Of a stretch of 42,893 nt of DNA, positions 6,921 through 16,531 are shown piece by piece (within the stretch, counting starts at the first letter, position 1; every line of letters starts with the position of its first letter). Origin of the DNA: Chlorobiota bacterium (GTDB lineage Bacteria > Bacteroidota > Bacteroidia > Bacteroidales > B39-G9); contig JAADFW010000082.1 in NCBI GenBank assembly GCA_013152655.1, positions 1 through 42,893 of the forward strand. Direction: 5' to 3'. Below the pieces are notes generated by a model. That model saw only the letters and a program-made list of their open reading frames with translations. It did not search any database and had not been told where the DNA came from. Both the position numbers and the translations under genes were made by a program.

Positions 6921-8612
6921 TTAAATGTATAAATAGCGTTTTATCTTTTTGGTTGGTGTTTTTTCAAAAGGTTCAATCTGTATCATTACATAATTCAATT
7001 TTGAAAACTTATTTAACTCAGCATTAACTTTTAATTTTATTTCTTCTAAAATCTCATTTGCTTTATCCTGGGCATTAACAGCAGAATCTTTCAAATTTTG
7101 AAATTGCTCTTCTAATTCTTCAAAATTCAAATGAATTTTAGCGCTAAGTTTTCCTTTAGTTTCAAAAACAAGCGAATCAACTACGTATTTATATTTGTTT
7201 AAAGCAGCTTCTATTTCTTCGGGATAAATATTTTCACCATTCGGGCCTAGAATCATATTTTTTGATCTTCCTTTAATAAAAAGGTAATTATTTTCGTCAA
7301 TAACACCTAAATCACCTGTTTTAAACCAACCGTCTTCAGTAAATGTTTCTTTTGTTTTTTCTTCGTTTTTGTAATAGCCCAACATAATATTGGGGCCTTT
7401 AGCCAGTATTTCTCCTTCCCCGTTTTTGTCGGGGTTGTCTATTTTAAGTTCAACCAAATCGACAGCCGGGCCGGTTGACCTGTATTTTGACTTAGCTGGA
7501 TTTGCTCCTGCAAGCAACGGAGAAGTTTCAGTTAATCCATAACCTATTGCATAAGGAAATTTCGCATCAATTAAAAATTGTTCTACATCAGGAGACAGGG
7601 CTGCTCCACCAACTCCAAAAAACTTTAATTCGCCACCAAAAGTTTTCATTAGCTTCTTTCCGGCAAGTTTATGTAGAAATTTCTTTACAGAAGGAATTCC
7701 GTACAAAGTCTTAATAAAACCATTACTTGTAAACTTTTTTTGTACGCTTTGTCTGAATATTTTTTCAATTATTAAAGGAACAGATAGCATTAAAGTTGGC
7801 TTAACTTTTTGCATAGCACCAATTAACACATTGGCCGTTGGCATTTTACCTAAGTAATAAATAGATGCACCATTCTTTATTGGAAATAAAAAGCCCAATG
7901 TGTTTTCATAAGTATGCGATAAAGGTAAAATGGACAAAAACCTGTCATTACTATCAATATTTTGAACTTCATAACAAGAATGAACATTAGAAATTAAATT
8001 TTTATGTGATAGCATAACACCTTTTGATGAACCGGTTGTTCCAGAAGTATAAATTATTGAAGCAATATCATTTTCCGAAATTGCAATATTACTAAAGTCT
8101 AAACTATCACTTTCAACCGATTGTAAGACGTTAGTAATTGTATTATAGTTATCAATTTTTAATTCATCATGCTTTACACTTTTAGGAACAATACTTAAGT
8201 TGTTTAAAATAATTATTTGATAACCTTTATTAATATACTTTTCCGGAATATTTTTATATAATTTTTTAGAAACAAAAACCATTTTTGCAGTGGAATGTTC
8301 TAATATATTATCAATGGCACTAGGTTGAAAGTCAGGAAGAATTGGAACAGCTATTGCTCCAATTGTAGCAGCAGATAAATAAGCAACTCCCCAATTGGGA
8401 CTGTTATCACCTAAAATTGCAACTTTGTCTCCTTTTGTAATTCCTTGTTGTAACAGGTATTGCGCAACTTTTTTAATTCTGTTGCCATATTGTTTATAAG
8501 TTAATGTTTCATCATTCATTAATGAAACAGCTTTTTTATCGGCAAATTTTTCAACACTAATTTCAATCAAATCTCTTAAACTGGCAATTGACATTTCTTC
8601 TTTATTTTGCAT
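6921..8612 (-). CDS. Long-chain acyl-CoA synthetase (AMP-binding)
   Basis: ANL-superfamily adenylating enzyme of 563 residues. The AMP/P-loop motif is IIYTSGTTGSSKGVMLSHKN. Downstream blocks are ILPLSHTYE, GYGLTETSPLL (A5 motif), GEILAKGPNIMLGYYKNEE, and GWFKTGDLGVIDENNYLFIKGR with the hinge and ATP-binding Asp. The C-terminal catalytic lysine region is TPTKKIKRYLYI at the very end. It activates fatty acids to acyl-CoA through an acyl-adenylate, probably at the inner face of the membrane. The chain length preferred is not readable from sequence. It lies upstream of the FadR-like TetR gene on the same strand, 125 bp away, with an intervening hairpin and a separate tetR promoter, so the two are probably separate transcripts. 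The start is the ATG at 8612. Confidence 0.9.
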   Translation of the reverse strand: MQNKEEMSIASLRDLIEISVEKFADKKAVSLMNDETLTYKQYGNRIKKVAQYLLQQGITKGDKVAILGDNSPNWGVAYLSAATIGAIAVPILPDFQPSAIDNILEHSTAKMVFVSKKLYKNIPEKYINKGYQIIILNNLSIVPKSVKHDELKIDNYNTITNVLQSVESDSLDFSNIAISENDIASIIYTSGTTGSSKGVMLSHKNLISNVHSCYEVQNIDSNDRFLSILPLSHTYENTLGFLFPIKNGASIYYLGKMPTANVLIGAMQKVKPTLMLSVPLIIEKIFRQSVQKKFTSNGFIKTLYGIPSVKKFLHKLAGKKLMKTFGGELKFFGVGGAALSPDVEQFLIDAKFPYAIGYGLTETSPLLAGANPAKSKYRSTGPAVDLVELKIDNPDKNGEGEILAKGPNIMLGYYKNEEKTKETFTEDGWFKTGDLGVIDENNYLFIKGRSKNMILGPNGENIYPEEIEAALNKYKYVVDSLVFETKGKLSAKIHLNFEELEEQFQNLKDSAVNAQDKANEILEEIKLKVNAELNKFSKLNYVMIQIEPFEKTPTKKIKRYLYI

Positions 8613-8755
8613 AATATATTATTTAAGTGCGCAATATATAAAATATTTAAATAATAGCATACCTAAATATACTAACATACTGACAAGTAACTACCTAAGG
8701 ACTGCGAAAAAGATATTTTTAATTAAACCAGGCTTTTATAAATGTCCTGCACAAT

Positions 8756-10630
8756 TTAAACTACAATACCAATATTCAATACTTTAACAGGATTTCCTTC
8801 TTTATCAATAATAGGAGTAAAAGTTTGTGCAAGGGTAATACTGCCTTGATGTGTAGTATTAACATTTATAGTTCGTTTTTTGCTTAATCCTGATTTCAAA
8901 TCAGCCCAAAAGCTGTTATATTCTTCTATATTTTTCCAGTGTTCCATACCCAAGTCGCTACTTCTTTTTCCTATTAATTTGTCTTTGGGAATGCCAAGTA
9001 TTTCAGAAGTACGATTATTAGCTTCCATAATAATTTCATCCATATCAAAAACAATTACCAAATTATTTGAGCGAATGGCATCCCACAGGCTATCCATTTC
9101 CTCTTTTTTTCTTCCCGCTTCTTCTTGTGTAGCCATTAATTCTTCAAGGTTTTGCCTCATTTCCTCTTCTTGTGCAGCTAATTCTTCACTTTGTTGCTGC
9201 GACTGCTCAAGTAATTTAGCTGTTTGATGATTTATTCGAACACTGGAAATAGTAGAAGCAATATTTTCACCAAGTTTTTCAACAAATTCAATTTGGTGTT
9301 TTTCTATATTATTAAATGATGCCATTTCAATTACTCCGTACACTTCATCGTTCAACAGTAATGGAACCAACAATAAACACCTTGGATTAGAAGTTCCCAT
9401 TCCTGAAGTAATATGGATGTAATCTTCCGGTATTTCTTTTAAATATATAGTAAGTTTCTCATGAATTGACCTCCCGACTAACTCCTCTCCTTTTCTTACT
9501 TTTCGCTTCATCAATTTTTTCCTGTCGTAAGCTATAGCTGATGTTAATTCATAATAAATGTCTTTTGGGTCATTATCGTTAAGAATAAAAATTGCACCCT
9601 GGTTTGCGCCGAGGTAAGAAATAAGATTACTCATAATATTGAAAGCCAGTTTTTCAATATTGTCATTATCTTGTCTTAAAATATCTGCAAATTTTGCTAA
9701 CCCTTGTGTAGCCCAATTTTGTTTTTCAACTTCTATTTTTCTTTCTTCCTCCTCATTTTTAGCATGTTTTAAACTTTTGCGCATTTCCAATAATGAATTA
9801 CCCAGAACATCATGCTCACTTAAAGGAGTGAATACAGCATCCAAATTGCCTTTTCCAATCTCATTTGAAAATTTTGCAGTTTTTGTAACACCTTCAATAT
9901 ATACATTAAGAGAATTTACAATATTTGATATTTCATCATTATTATGATATGAAAGTTTCTCAACTAATTTACCATGAGCCATTTCACCAACATTAAATAC
10001 TATATTATTTATCGCTCTAATTATTGGCCTTAATATTAAATAAACACCAAAAAAGAAAACAAATATGGCTAAGATTAATCCTAAAATAGCGAGGTTGCGA
10101 AGATCAACAATGTCTTTAAATAATTCCTTTTCAGGCACTTCTACTATAATATAAGCATCATAAGGCTTATAATACTTATAATAAATACAACTTGCTTGTT
10201 TTTGTTTTCCTGTATATTCAATAAAATTTTTTCCTTCTTCTTTCCCAAAAGAAATCACTATTTTTTTTAATATTTCTTCATTTGCATATTTTTTTCCTTC
10301 ACTCACCGGATGTATTAAGTATATTCCTGAATTGCTTATCAGCGATGGAAATCCGGTATCGTAATACTTTTTTAATGAAAATATTGGCTTAATAATTTTA
10401 TAGTCTTCCATATTAAACCCGCCTCCGGTCTGGTTTTCTACTACATTAAACAAAAAAGTTAAATCAGTCAGGTCGTTGCCAATTTCAATACCTGCATCAT
10501 TTAAAATACTTTTCTTTTGATATCCGTATAAAAAAACCATAAAAATCAAAACAAATAATAAGATAATAGCCATGTAAAAATTGATTCTTGCACCAATTTT
10601 TAAATTTCTAAAAAATTGTTTGATACTCAT
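8756..10630 (-). CDS. Membrane HAMP-GAF-PAS sensor protein without a visible output domain
   Basis: Protein of 624 residues. TM1 is about 17-36, an extracytoplasmic sensor region spans 37-178, and TM2 is about 179-200. A HAMP linker follows at about 200-252, with a second HAMP-like stretch to 288. A GAF domain spans about 315-465 (NQGAIFILND, LLLVPLLLNDEVYGVIEMAS). A glutamate/glutamine-rich coiled coil lies at about 466-510, and a PAS domain at 512-624 (IVFDMDEIIMEANNRTSEILGIPKDKLIG). The protein ends at the last PAS strand. There is no histidine kinase, GGDEF or methyl-accepting domain, and nothing in the 143 bp downstream continues it. It may signal through partner proteins via the coiled coil. 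It stands alone, with a predicted promoter about 50 bp upstream, beside the phosphate transport operon. The ligand is unknown. Confidence 0.8.
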   Translation of the reverse strand: MSIKQFFRNLKIGARINFYMAIILLFVLIFMVFLYGYQKKSILNDAGIEIGNDLTDLTFLFNVVENQTGGGFNMEDYKIIKPIFSLKKYYDTGFPSLISNSGIYLIHPVSEGKKYANEEILKKIVISFGKEEGKNFIEYTGKQKQASCIYYKYYKPYDAYIIVEVPEKELFKDIVDLRNLAILGLILAIFVFFFGVYLILRPIIRAINNIVFNVGEMAHGKLVEKLSYHNNDEISNIVNSLNVYIEGVTKTAKFSNEIGKGNLDAVFTPLSEHDVLGNSLLEMRKSLKHAKNEEEERKIEVEKQNWATQGLAKFADILRQDNDNIEKLAFNIMSNLISYLGANQGAIFILNDNDPKDIYYELTSAIAYDRKKLMKRKVRKGEELVGRSIHEKLTIYLKEIPEDYIHITSGMGTSNPRCLLLVPLLLNDEVYGVIEMASFNNIEKHQIEFVEKLGENIASTISSVRINHQTAKLLEQSQQQSEELAAQEEEMRQNLEELMATQEEAGRKKEEMDSLWDAIRSNNLVIVFDMDEIIMEANNRTSEILGIPKDKLIGKRSSDLGMEHWKNIEEYNSFWADLKSGLSKKRTINVNTTHQGSITLAQTFTPIIDKEGNPVKVLNIGIVV

Positions 10631-10679
10631 AAAAAGTAATTTAAAGAGTTTACATATCTATAGTTTATTCAGAAAACGC

Positions 10680-10713
10680 CAAATATACTAAATTTCTATT
10701 TTTATGTTTACAA
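10680..10713 (-). promoter_or_regulatory. Predicted promoter of the GAF/PAS sensor gene
   Basis: On the minus strand TATATTTG (10680-10687) matches the -7 consensus TAnnTTTG perfectly, 49 bp before the ATG. A TTG (10711-10713) lies 23 bp further upstream, a slightly long spacer. Confidence 0.4.
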
Positions 10714-10742
10714 CTGATTCTTATATCAACTATTTAAATATT

Positions 10743-12110
10743 CTATTCTTTCAAATTAGTGCTGTTTTTATACTTAATTCGCAAGTAATAAATGCCTATT
10801 AACGAAATAAATAATAGTATTGATAAAGAGAGAATAATGTAATATTGATTTTTAATTTTTTGTTTTAATTTATTCTCGCCTGACTTTTGAGAGTTCATAG
10901 CATTTTTAAAATTTGTGCGTTTTTTATCCACTTTTAAAGAGGAATCAAACCTTACAATTTTTGCAGTTGCACTTTTTAATCCTGCTTTCAGTATGCTGTC
11001 TTCATTAGCTTTAATCACATTATTGACTGTTTCAGGAACTGGATATTTTTTTACGTTGGAATAATCAGCTTTTTTATAAACTTCCTGATTAAAAACATTA
11101 TTCATAAAGAACAATGCAAAAAATGCAAAAACGCCTGCTAATATAGGCGTTAGCAACCAACCCAAAGATATTTCGCCCAGTACTTTATATTGAATTCCCC
11201 GCCCGCCTTTTAGAAGCCCTATTCCAATAATTGCTCCTATAATTACTTGCGAACTTGAAACAGGAACTAAAGGAATTGGAGGAAGGCCAATATTAACAAA
11301 TAAATTTGACAAACTTTGTGATGAGAATATAAACAAAACCAAAGAGTGAGCTAAAACAACCGCAATGGCAGATTCTGAAGAAAGGTGCATAATATTGGTT
11401 CCCACAGTTTCCATCACTCTTTTTGAATAAGTAACAATACCAATAGCTATTGCGATACTACCAGCAAGAAAAATTTGTTGCATGCCACTCAAAGTAATTA
11501 TTCCTAAATCTAACGGCTTGAATGAAACTGCATTTACGAATACTCCTACCACATTAGCAATATTATTTGCACCTAAGCTATATGCTCCGAAAGCTCCTGT
11601 TAGAATTAAAGCAATACGAATTAGCTGGTCAAGTTTTAAAAGATTAATTTTTGAATGCTTAATACTAATTTTTATAACCAGAATAATTATTATCGAAAAT
11701 ATAGCTCCTAAAACAGGCCCAAACACCCAAGTAGAAACAATTTTAGACAGTGAATGATAATTGGTTTGAAAACCGGAATAAAAATTCCATCCTATAATAG
11801 CACCTACAATAGCTTGAGAAGTAGAAACCGGAATTTTTAATTTTGTCATCCAATATACAGTAAATGCAGCCGAAAGAGCAACAGTAAAAGAGCCGGCAAT
11901 GGCATTTACAGCACCTAAATCGCCCAAGGTACGTGTAGCTCCTGCCCCCTGAACTACAGAACCCACTATAACAAAAAAACCTGCAATAAAAGCAGCTTTT
12001 TTAAAGCTCACCATTTTTGAACCTACAGCAGTTCCAAATACATTGGCAGCGTCATTAGCACCTAAAGACCACCCAAGAAATAATCCACTTGATAAAAACA
12101 GTAAAATCAT
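10743..12110 (-). CDS. pit: PiT-family inorganic phosphate transporter
   Basis: Polytopic membrane protein of 455 residues. The two PiT signature repeats are clear: GANDAANVFGTAVGSK near the N-terminus and SLGANNIANVVGVFVN in the second half, together with two SQ(A/V)I(V/I)GAIIG blocks. These proteins carry phosphate (usually as a metal-phosphate complex) across the inner membrane using the proton or sodium gradient. The C-terminal ~100 residues are less usual: after the transporter core there is a polar segment (about 350-425, lysine- and asparagine-rich) and then one more membrane helix (YYIILSLSILLFISLIGIYYL). The gene starts two bases after the DUF47 stop, so the two form one operon, an arrangement known for PiT and its PhoU-like partner. 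Confidence 0.92.
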   Translation of the reverse strand: MILLFLSSGLFLGWSLGANDAANVFGTAVGSKMVSFKKAAFIAGFFVIVGSVVQGAGATRTLGDLGAVNAIAGSFTVALSAAFTVYWMTKLKIPVSTSQAIVGAIIGWNFYSGFQTNYHSLSKIVSTWVFGPVLGAIFSIIIILVIKISIKHSKINLLKLDQLIRIALILTGAFGAYSLGANNIANVVGVFVNAVSFKPLDLGIITLSGMQQIFLAGSIAIAIGIVTYSKRVMETVGTNIMHLSSESAIAVVLAHSLVLFIFSSQSLSNLFVNIGLPPIPLVPVSSSQVIIGAIIGIGLLKGGRGIQYKVLGEISLGWLLTPILAGVFAFFALFFMNNVFNQEVYKKADYSNVKKYPVPETVNNVIKANEDSILKAGLKSATAKIVRFDSSLKVDKKRTNFKNAMNSQKSGENKLKQKIKNQYYIILSLSILLFISLIGIYYLRIKYKNSTNLKE

Positions 12111-12112
12111 TT

Positions 12113-12760
12113 TTAAATAATTCTTTGAATAGATGCAATTGCTACAATATCAGCTACTATTTTAGCATAATCTGATAAATTTTCGATGTGGGCTGCAAAA
12201 AATCTTAAATGTTGTTTTTCACTTAATTTTAAGTCTTTTAATTTGAAAATTTTTCTCTTTAAACTTTCGCCTGTCTGATCTGCCTCATTCTCATAAAAAT
12301 AAACTCTGTGAACTTTATCTTTTACCGAGCCAACATCGTCAAAATAAGCTCTTAGCGCCGGAATAAGTGATTCAACAGATAAAACTGACGATTCGGTTAA
12401 TTTAATATATTCGCTATGTAAATCTTTTGTAATTCCAGGCTTTTCAACATCAAACTGATTAAGAGTTTCTTTCATTTTATCTAAAATCTCATCCGTTTTT
12501 TCAAGCAAGCGTAAAATATCACCTCTATATTGAGGCAATAACGATTGTACATATACCTTATTTATTATCTGTCGTTTTAGTGTATCAGCTTTTGATTCTA
12601 ATTTACCAATGCGGGATATATTTTTAGAAAAATCTTCTTTATCATTACCCAGGTAGTTATTTATTCCTTCCTTAAAAATAAGCGTTCCCTGATCAATAGT
12701 ATCAAAAAAATCATTTATCATAAGAATTATAGAATCTATTTTTTTAAACAAAAAAGCCAT
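12113..12760 (-). CDS. DUF47 / PhoU-like accessory protein of the phosphate transporter
   Basis: Helical protein of 215 residues from the DUF47 (TIGR00153-like) family, first gene of a two-gene operon with the PiT transporter. It is rich in paired acidic/basic helices. Seen in it are ISRIGKLESKADTLKRQIINKVYVQSLLPQ and VHRVYFYENEADQTGESLKRKIF, where the E-x-x-A-D motifs resemble the metal-binding E/D clusters of PhoU relatives. Such proteins are thought to regulate the PiT partner in the cytoplasm. It is of usual length and intact. A consensus-type promoter lies just upstream. Confidence 0.88.
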   Translation of the reverse strand: MAFLFKKIDSIILMINDFFDTIDQGTLIFKEGINNYLGNDKEDFSKNISRIGKLESKADTLKRQIINKVYVQSLLPQYRGDILRLLEKTDEILDKMKETLNQFDVEKPGITKDLHSEYIKLTESSVLSVESLIPALRAYFDDVGSVKDKVHRVYFYENEADQTGESLKRKIFKLKDLKLSEKQHLRFFAAHIENLSDYAKIVADIVAIASIQRII

Positions 12761-12789
12761 CGTTTTTACTATTTAAATTAATTGATTAT

Positions 12790-12821
12790 CAAATTTACAT
12801 TATAAACGCGAAATTACCACA
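12790..12821 (-). promoter_or_regulatory. Predicted promoter of the DUF47-pit operon
   Basis: On the minus strand TGTG (12818-12821) is followed after 20 bp by TAAATTTG (12790-12797), a perfect -7 match with a 3-of-4 -33 match. It lies 29 bp upstream of the DUF47 ATG. Confidence 0.5.
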
Positions 12822-13050
12822 GAATATAAAGTAGTATTTTAGATTTGTTATCCGGAATAAAATAAAGATACTATTCTAATTAATTATTATAATGTATATT
12901 ACACATTATATTCAGGTTGTCTTTTCTACCAGCGAGTTGTTCAATGCTGGCCATATCAGTTATTCATGATTTTTAAACTTCAAATTAGAAACAAATCTCA
13001 ATATCAGAGTTTAAATTTTAGTTTTATTTTTTATTCTTGCTAACAATATT

Positions 13051-13058
13051 TAAATTTG
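13051..13058 (+). promoter_or_regulatory. Predicted -7 box of the Crp/Fnr gene
   Basis: TAAATTTG matches TAnnTTTG perfectly, 26 bp before the ATG at 13085. No convincing TTTG is found at -33. Confidence 0.4.
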
Positions 13059-13084
13059 ATATTTTATAACACAATACTATCCCT

Positions 13085-13786
13085 ATGTTACGTAAAATAG
13101 AAAAATGCGATAATTGCCTTGAAAACAAAAAGTCCATTTTTACTAATTTAACGCCTAGAGAAAAAGAAATTTTATACACAAATCATATTTGTTCAAGATA
13201 TAAAAAAAATGAAATAATTTTTAAAGAAGGCGACCGTCCACCGGGGTTAATCTGCTTGTCAGAAGGAAAGGTTAAAATATTTACCGAGGGAATAAGTGGA
13301 CGAGAACAAATTGTTCGTTTAGCAAAACCCATAGGCTTTATAGGCTTTAGAGCTCTTTTTGCAGAAGAAAACTACATTGCTTCTGCAGTTGCTATTGAAG
13401 ATTCTATAATTTGTATTATTGAAAAGGAAAGTTTAATGAAATTGTTGAGAATGAACGCTCAACTTGCATTATCAATTATTAAATATTTAGCAACCGAATT
13501 AGGCTTTTCAAACAAAAGAACCGTTACATTAACACAAAAACATATTAGAGGCAGATTAGCCGAATCGCTATTATTTTTAATAGATACGTACGGTTTTGAA
13601 CCGGATGAACAAACTATAAAAGTTTATTTGTCAAGAGAAGACATTGCCAATTTGTCGAATATGACTACCTCAAATGCTATTCGCACACTTGGCTCTTTTG
13701 CATCAGAAAAAGTAATTGGAATTGAAGGGAGAAAAATCAAAATTCTAAGCAAAGAGTTGTTAGAGAAAATTAGCGATATGGGATAA
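13085..13786 (+). CDS. Crp/Fnr-family transcriptional regulator
   Basis: Protein of 233 residues. A short N-terminal stretch has two cysteines (CDNC), but a full Fnr-type Fe-S set is not evident. The cyclic-nucleotide-binding-like beta barrel follows (NEIIFKEGDRPPGLICLSEGKVKIF, then REQIVRLAKPIGFIGFRALF). Next come the long dimerisation helix and a C-terminal winged helix with the recognition segment SREDIANLSNMTTSNAIRTLGSF. It is intact and of normal length. It is transcribed toward the CotH gene, with only 20 bp between the convergent stops. Whether it controls the adjacent phosphate operon or the glucan locus cannot be told. The effector is unknown. Confidence 0.88.
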   Translation: MLRKIEKCDNCLENKKSIFTNLTPREKEILYTNHICSRYKKNEIIFKEGDRPPGLICLSEGKVKIFTEGISGREQIVRLAKPIGFIGFRALFAEENYIASAVAIEDSIICIIEKESLMKLLRMNAQLALSIIKYLATELGFSNKRTVTLTQKHIRGRLAESLLFLIDTYGFEPDEQTIKVYLSREDIANLSNMTTSNAIRTLGSFASEKVIGIEGRKIKILSKELLEKISDMG

Positions 13787-13806
13787 TTAATAAGACTTAA
13801 TATTAT

Positions 13807-16428
13807 TTATTTCTTTATTATTCGTGCCATATTTTTTATTTGTCCTTTCTCAAAAAATACTATAACATAAATTCCGCCAGGTAAATTCTCCAAGTTTATT
13901 GAATTTTGAGAAGATAAATACTGCTTTAACATCACTTTCCCGGTATAATCAATTACCTGAATTTCATCACTTTTTAATGTGTTTTTGAAAAACAGCATAC
14001 TTGTAACAGGATTTGGCCAAACAATAAAATCATCATCAATTACATTATTAACAATAAAATCAGGATCCTCTTCGTCATTATACCAATGATTTAATATTGA
14101 CAAGCCAGCAGGAACATCATACTCCCTGTTTGGCCCGCTATTTGGAAATTCGGAAGTTCCCCAGTCGGCATTTATTCTAAATTTATACTCAATATGCTGA
14201 CCGGAAGGCATGTTAAATAAAGTATAAGCATAAATTAGATCGTCGTTTGAATCGTAAATTGGCTCTGAGCCTGCCCAATCATTAAATGTTCCGGCAATAT
14301 CCATATAATCGTTAGCCGGATTGAAATTACCAAGTTTTTGCTGATACGACATATTTACATTTATGGTAATTGTTGCCTGTGAGTTATCGGTATTGGAATA
14401 ATTCGGTGTTATGGTATTCAAAACAGACAAAATTCCATCTCCATCAGTTATTGAACCACTGCTAACATCAGATTGCTGAGCCCCGAATTCAACAGAAGAA
14501 ATTAGAATAAAGTCATTATTATTGGCTTCAAATATTCCTATTTCTTCACCACTTTTGCTTAATTTAAAACCGGCATGGTTATATCCCTGTTCTTCATCCT
14601 TATCAGCCCAAATTAGTAAAAATCCACCGGCAGGCATAGTTATAGAAGGCATTTGCCATTTATCTGGCTTGGTTAAGTCGTCGGTTAAATATTTATTGCC
14701 TAAAAACACCTCCTCAGTACTTTTATTATAAATTTCAATCCAATCATTAAACTCTCCGTAATTATCTGCAATTGTTTTTGTATTGCTTGCCATAAATTCA
14801 TTAATGGTTAGGTTGGCTGATGTTTGATTAATATAAACAGCTATGTTTCCTTCTTTCGGATATCTGGCTTCTTGTAATGATTCATCGGTTGCGAGAATAA
14901 AATATTCTATTTTTCCGCTTTCTATATTTAATTTTTCAGCAACAGTATAAACACGACTGTTTGTATAATGGTTATTCGAATCTTCGTTGTTAATAAAATC
15001 AATCGTATCATTTAATGCATCAGTATTTATTAAAACCAACTTAGTATTTACTGTAAGTTCATCACTTATTTTAGCCATAACAAATAGTGTATCTTTACCC
15101 TCACTTAAAAAATGTTTAACATTACTAAAAGCCGGAATTATATTATTGACAATTAATTGGTTATTTGCAGAAAAAGCCCGTTGCGCTATGTATGGCTTTA
15201 AACCATATGTAACATGAGCGCCCAATGCTTCATCATATGAGCGGTTATAATCGTCAAAACTCCAACCATAGTCAAGAGGCCTGTATGGGTCTGTTTCTGC
15301 ATAGTCATCAATCATACTTTTTATCGTATCAATAATTGGAAAAAAGGTATTGTTATTGAAATATTCATCCATAAACCTCTTCATGTAAAAAGAATATCTG
15401 TCTCTATATTCTTGTATATCAAGTATTTTCTCTGTTAATGGCCTCGGCTCATTGTCAGAATACCAAGTATAAATATTTCGTAAGCCCCAATCAATGCCAA
15501 ACCAGTCTATTCCAAAAGTATTATCTAAATCATAAGGAATAAATTCAAACTTTCCGGTTACTATATTGTGGTATAAATAGTAATTATTTTTGTTAACCGA
15601 ATAAGCATCCCAGTGTCCAACAAGGGCTTCTACAACCAGATAACGAATAAAGCCATCAACATTAAATACTTTTTCAATTTCTCCGGGAAAACCTTCTTCA
15701 GGCGTATTATTAAGAATATCAATAAAATGAGCTAAATCGGAGTAATCATCAATATTTTTGTTTGTTTTCAAGTCATAAACTTTTCTATCACCCTGTTCAA
15801 GCTTGTATAAATCAGGATTTTGCCCAAGATAAACTAAATCTGCCGGCCATAAACATTTGTATAAGTTACCGCTATTATTTCCAAACCTGTTTTTAATAAA
15901 CTCCTCGTCAATATGTTCAACATTTATGTATAAGCCTTTATATTCTTCATTAATATAAAGTTCAGTATAAGCGGCTCTTGGTGCAGGAATATCCATAAGA
16001 TAAAAAATATCCCAAGATAATTTTGAACGAATAACAGATGGGTCGTTATGTTCTCCATTAAGATTTAGCTTTTCTACTCCAAAAAACTTCATGCTTTTAA
16101 AAGTATTAAACGAAACTTTAAAAGATTTTTTTTGCGAATATCTTGAAGTATTGCCTCTTAACCTGAAGCCTACAGAATCAATAGTATCGCAAAACAATGA
16201 GTTTGTAAAAATGAATTTTGCAGGGAATTCGTGGTAACTTTCTTCATTTCCCGATGCCAGAATTTCAGTAAGCGAATCAGGATTTATGATAATATCCACT
16301 CTTGAAATTTCAGAATCAAAAAACAGTGTATCTGTTATGATTTTATTATCAGTTTGTGCCATTACCCCTGATGCCAGAAATAATAATAGAAGAGCTAAAT
16401 AAGTTCTGTTTCTGATTCTTAAGTCCAT
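13807..16428 (-). CDS. Secreted CotH kinase-family protein with lamin-tail, FNDW-type and T9SS domains
   Basis: Protein of 873 residues from the ATG at 16428; the frame can be extended 7 codons to a TTG at 16449, which is less likely. After a signal peptide ending in GVMAQ comes the CotH kinase domain: GFRLRGNTSRYSQKKSFKVSF, NGEHNDPSVIRSKL, YKGLYINVEHID, then HWDAYSVNKNNYYLYHN and FIPYDLDNTFG with the putative catalytic and metal-binding aspartates. A lamin-tail (LTD) domain follows (about 540-640: INEFMASN, EFNDWIEIYN). Then comes an E-set/starch-binding-like module with AGTFNDWAGSEP and HIEYKFRINADWG, and finally a T9SS sorting domain (VWPNPV to LPGGIYVIVF). It is the last gene of the glucan locus, 103 bp after the amylase. 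CotH proteins are atypical protein kinases; the substrate here is unknown. Confidence 0.87.
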   Translation of the reverse strand: MDLRIRNRTYLALLLLFLASGVMAQTDNKIITDTLFFDSEISRVDIIINPDSLTEILASGNEESYHEFPAKFIFTNSLFCDTIDSVGFRLRGNTSRYSQKKSFKVSFNTFKSMKFFGVEKLNLNGEHNDPSVIRSKLSWDIFYLMDIPAPRAAYTELYINEEYKGLYINVEHIDEEFIKNRFGNNSGNLYKCLWPADLVYLGQNPDLYKLEQGDRKVYDLKTNKNIDDYSDLAHFIDILNNTPEEGFPGEIEKVFNVDGFIRYLVVEALVGHWDAYSVNKNNYYLYHNIVTGKFEFIPYDLDNTFGIDWFGIDWGLRNIYTWYSDNEPRPLTEKILDIQEYRDRYSFYMKRFMDEYFNNNTFFPIIDTIKSMIDDYAETDPYRPLDYGWSFDDYNRSYDEALGAHVTYGLKPYIAQRAFSANNQLIVNNIIPAFSNVKHFLSEGKDTLFVMAKISDELTVNTKLVLINTDALNDTIDFINNEDSNNHYTNSRVYTVAEKLNIESGKIEYFILATDESLQEARYPKEGNIAVYINQTSANLTINEFMASNTKTIADNYGEFNDWIEIYNKSTEEVFLGNKYLTDDLTKPDKWQMPSITMPAGGFLLIWADKDEEQGYNHAGFKLSKSGEEIGIFEANNNDFILISSVEFGAQQSDVSSGSITDGDGILSVLNTITPNYSNTDNSQATITINVNMSYQQKLGNFNPANDYMDIAGTFNDWAGSEPIYDSNDDLIYAYTLFNMPSGQHIEYKFRINADWGTSEFPNSGPNREYDVPAGLSILNHWYNDEEDPDFIVNNVIDDDFIVWPNPVTSMLFFKNTLKSDEIQVIDYTGKVMLKQYLSSQNSINLENLPGGIYVIVFFEKGQIKNMARIIKK

Positions 16429-16531
16429 ATATAAAAGTTTACTTATCAATTCTTCTATTTAATACCTTGGTATTTTCTTCAACCTTATTTCGAAAGGATA
16501 AATGGTTTTAATAGTTTTAGTAAATTCATTA

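Larger units (their letters stand above)
12761..13084. other. 324-bp divergent intergenic region between DUF47 and the Crp/Fnr gene
   Basis: AT-rich and without a gene. It holds predicted -7 boxes for both flanking genes and an imperfect palindrome at 12888-12910 (TATAATGT, 7-base spacer, ACATTATA), which could bind a dimeric regulator. Nothing else is recognised. Confidence 0.5.
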
